Shown here: positions 51,233-51,371 of the stretch, piece by piece
Layout of the letters: each line of letters opens with the position of its first letter
How positions within the stretch are numbered: position 1 is the first letter of the stretch
Assembly (NCBI GenBank): GCA_964616395.1
Contig: CAZTUT010000003.1
Location: forward strand, 1-51,371
DNA: 51,371 nucleotides
Source: JALHMQ01 sp964616395
Lineage (GTDB): Bacteria; Pseudomonadota; Gammaproteobacteria; Burkholderiales; Burkholderiaceae_F
Direction of reading: 5' to 3'
The notes under the pieces: model-generated
Databases searched by the model: none
Seen by the model: the letters and a program-made list of their open reading frames with translations, nothing else
Told to the model about the DNA's origin: nothing
Program-made: the position numbers and the translations under genes

Positions 51233-51371
51233 CTAGAACGGCAGCGCGGCGTCGGGCTTGACCGCCAGCAGCGCGCGCCGGAAGTCGGCCTGGATGCGCG
51301 CCAGCGCGGCATCGTTGTCGGCCTCGAAGCGCAGCACCACGACCGGCGTGGTGTTCGACGGCCGCGCCAGG
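51233..51371 (-). CDS. Phosphomannomutase/phosphoglucomutase, C-terminal end (runs off the right edge)
   Basis: The last 45 codons of a frame entering from the right edge, ending in TAG (51235-51233). The sequence contains RPSNTTPVVVLRFEAD and ends LLAVKPDAALPF, which is the C-terminal phosphate-binding domain of alpha-D-phosphohexomutases (R-x-SNTTP motif). Likely a bifunctional ManB/AlgC-type enzyme supplying sugar nucleotides for LPS. Same strand and only 36 bases from waaC, hence probably the upstream gene of the LPS operon. Confidence 0.85.
   Translation of the reverse strand, partial: LARPSNTTPVVVLRFEADNDAALARIQADFRRALLAVKPDAALPF

Overview
The window reads as chromosomal DNA of a high-GC Gram-negative bacterium, most likely a betaproteobacterium of the order Burkholderiales. 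That placement is inferred from gene order and protein resemblance, not from a search. Supporting blocks are ybgC-tolQRAB-pal-cpoB, the waaC-waaA pair beside a TolC-type gene, pcm and rhodanese genes, and a Yej-type ABC transporter. Coding density is high except between about 23.7 and 34 kb, where long non-coding stretches, very small genes and regulators are concentrated. No insertion sequence, prophage, CRISPR array or rRNA was seen.

Layout. 0-0.5 kb: start of a TonB-dependent receptor (minus). 0.8-7.6 kb: a yejABEF-like peptide ABC transporter operon (minus). 7.85-13.3 kb: the Tol-Pal cell-envelope operon (plus). 13.3-14.4 kb: a YeeE/YedE-type sulfur transporter. 14.5 kb: tRNA-Lys(TTT) behind a near-consensus sigma70 promoter. 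14.8-20.1 kb: an antiquitin-type aldehyde dehydrogenase, a PnuC-family vitamin transporter, a NadR-like kinase, then a TPP riboswitch in front of a TonB-dependent receptor. 20.2-23.7 kb: a prolyl 4-hydroxylase-like dioxygenase divergent from a large repeat-rich secreted protein.

24.1-31.9 kb looks like a stress-response accessory cluster: an lmo0937-type membrane peptide, CsbD, a phospholipase D-family lipoprotein, a DUF3309 peptide, a small exported membrane protein, a BON-domain lipoprotein and three related Crp/Fnr-type regulators. Its intergenic DNA carries several inverted repeats. 32.4-36.5 kb: a methyltransferase-like gene of different composition, a RutE-like nitroreductase, galE, a beta-propeller lipoprotein and tRNA-Gly(CCC). 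36.8-39.4 kb: a ClsC-like phospholipase D, DUF3297 and trmB. 39.4-46.0 kb (minus): a MacA-MacB-type efflux system, a DUF1439 lipoprotein, uppP and a Ycf46-like AAA ATPase. 46.2-48.7 kb: pcm, a rhodanese and a TolC-type outer-membrane channel. 48.8-51.4 kb (minus): waaA, waaC and the end of a phosphomannomutase/phosphoglucomutase gene.

Most genes concern the cell envelope: outer-membrane uptake, Tol-Pal, LPS core, undecaprenyl phosphate recycling, phospholipid synthesis, efflux and stress lipoproteins. The most interesting points are (i) the vitamin-uptake locus, whose TPP riboswitch is followed by a hairpin covering the receptor's Shine-Dalgarno sequence; (ii) the small-gene stress cluster with repeated regulator paralogues and palindromes; (iii) the repeat-built secreted protein beside a prolyl hydroxylase; (iv) a Spy/CpxP-like insert in the MacA-type adaptor; and (v) two mini-ORFs that bridge neighbouring genes with overlapping stop/start codons at both ends.
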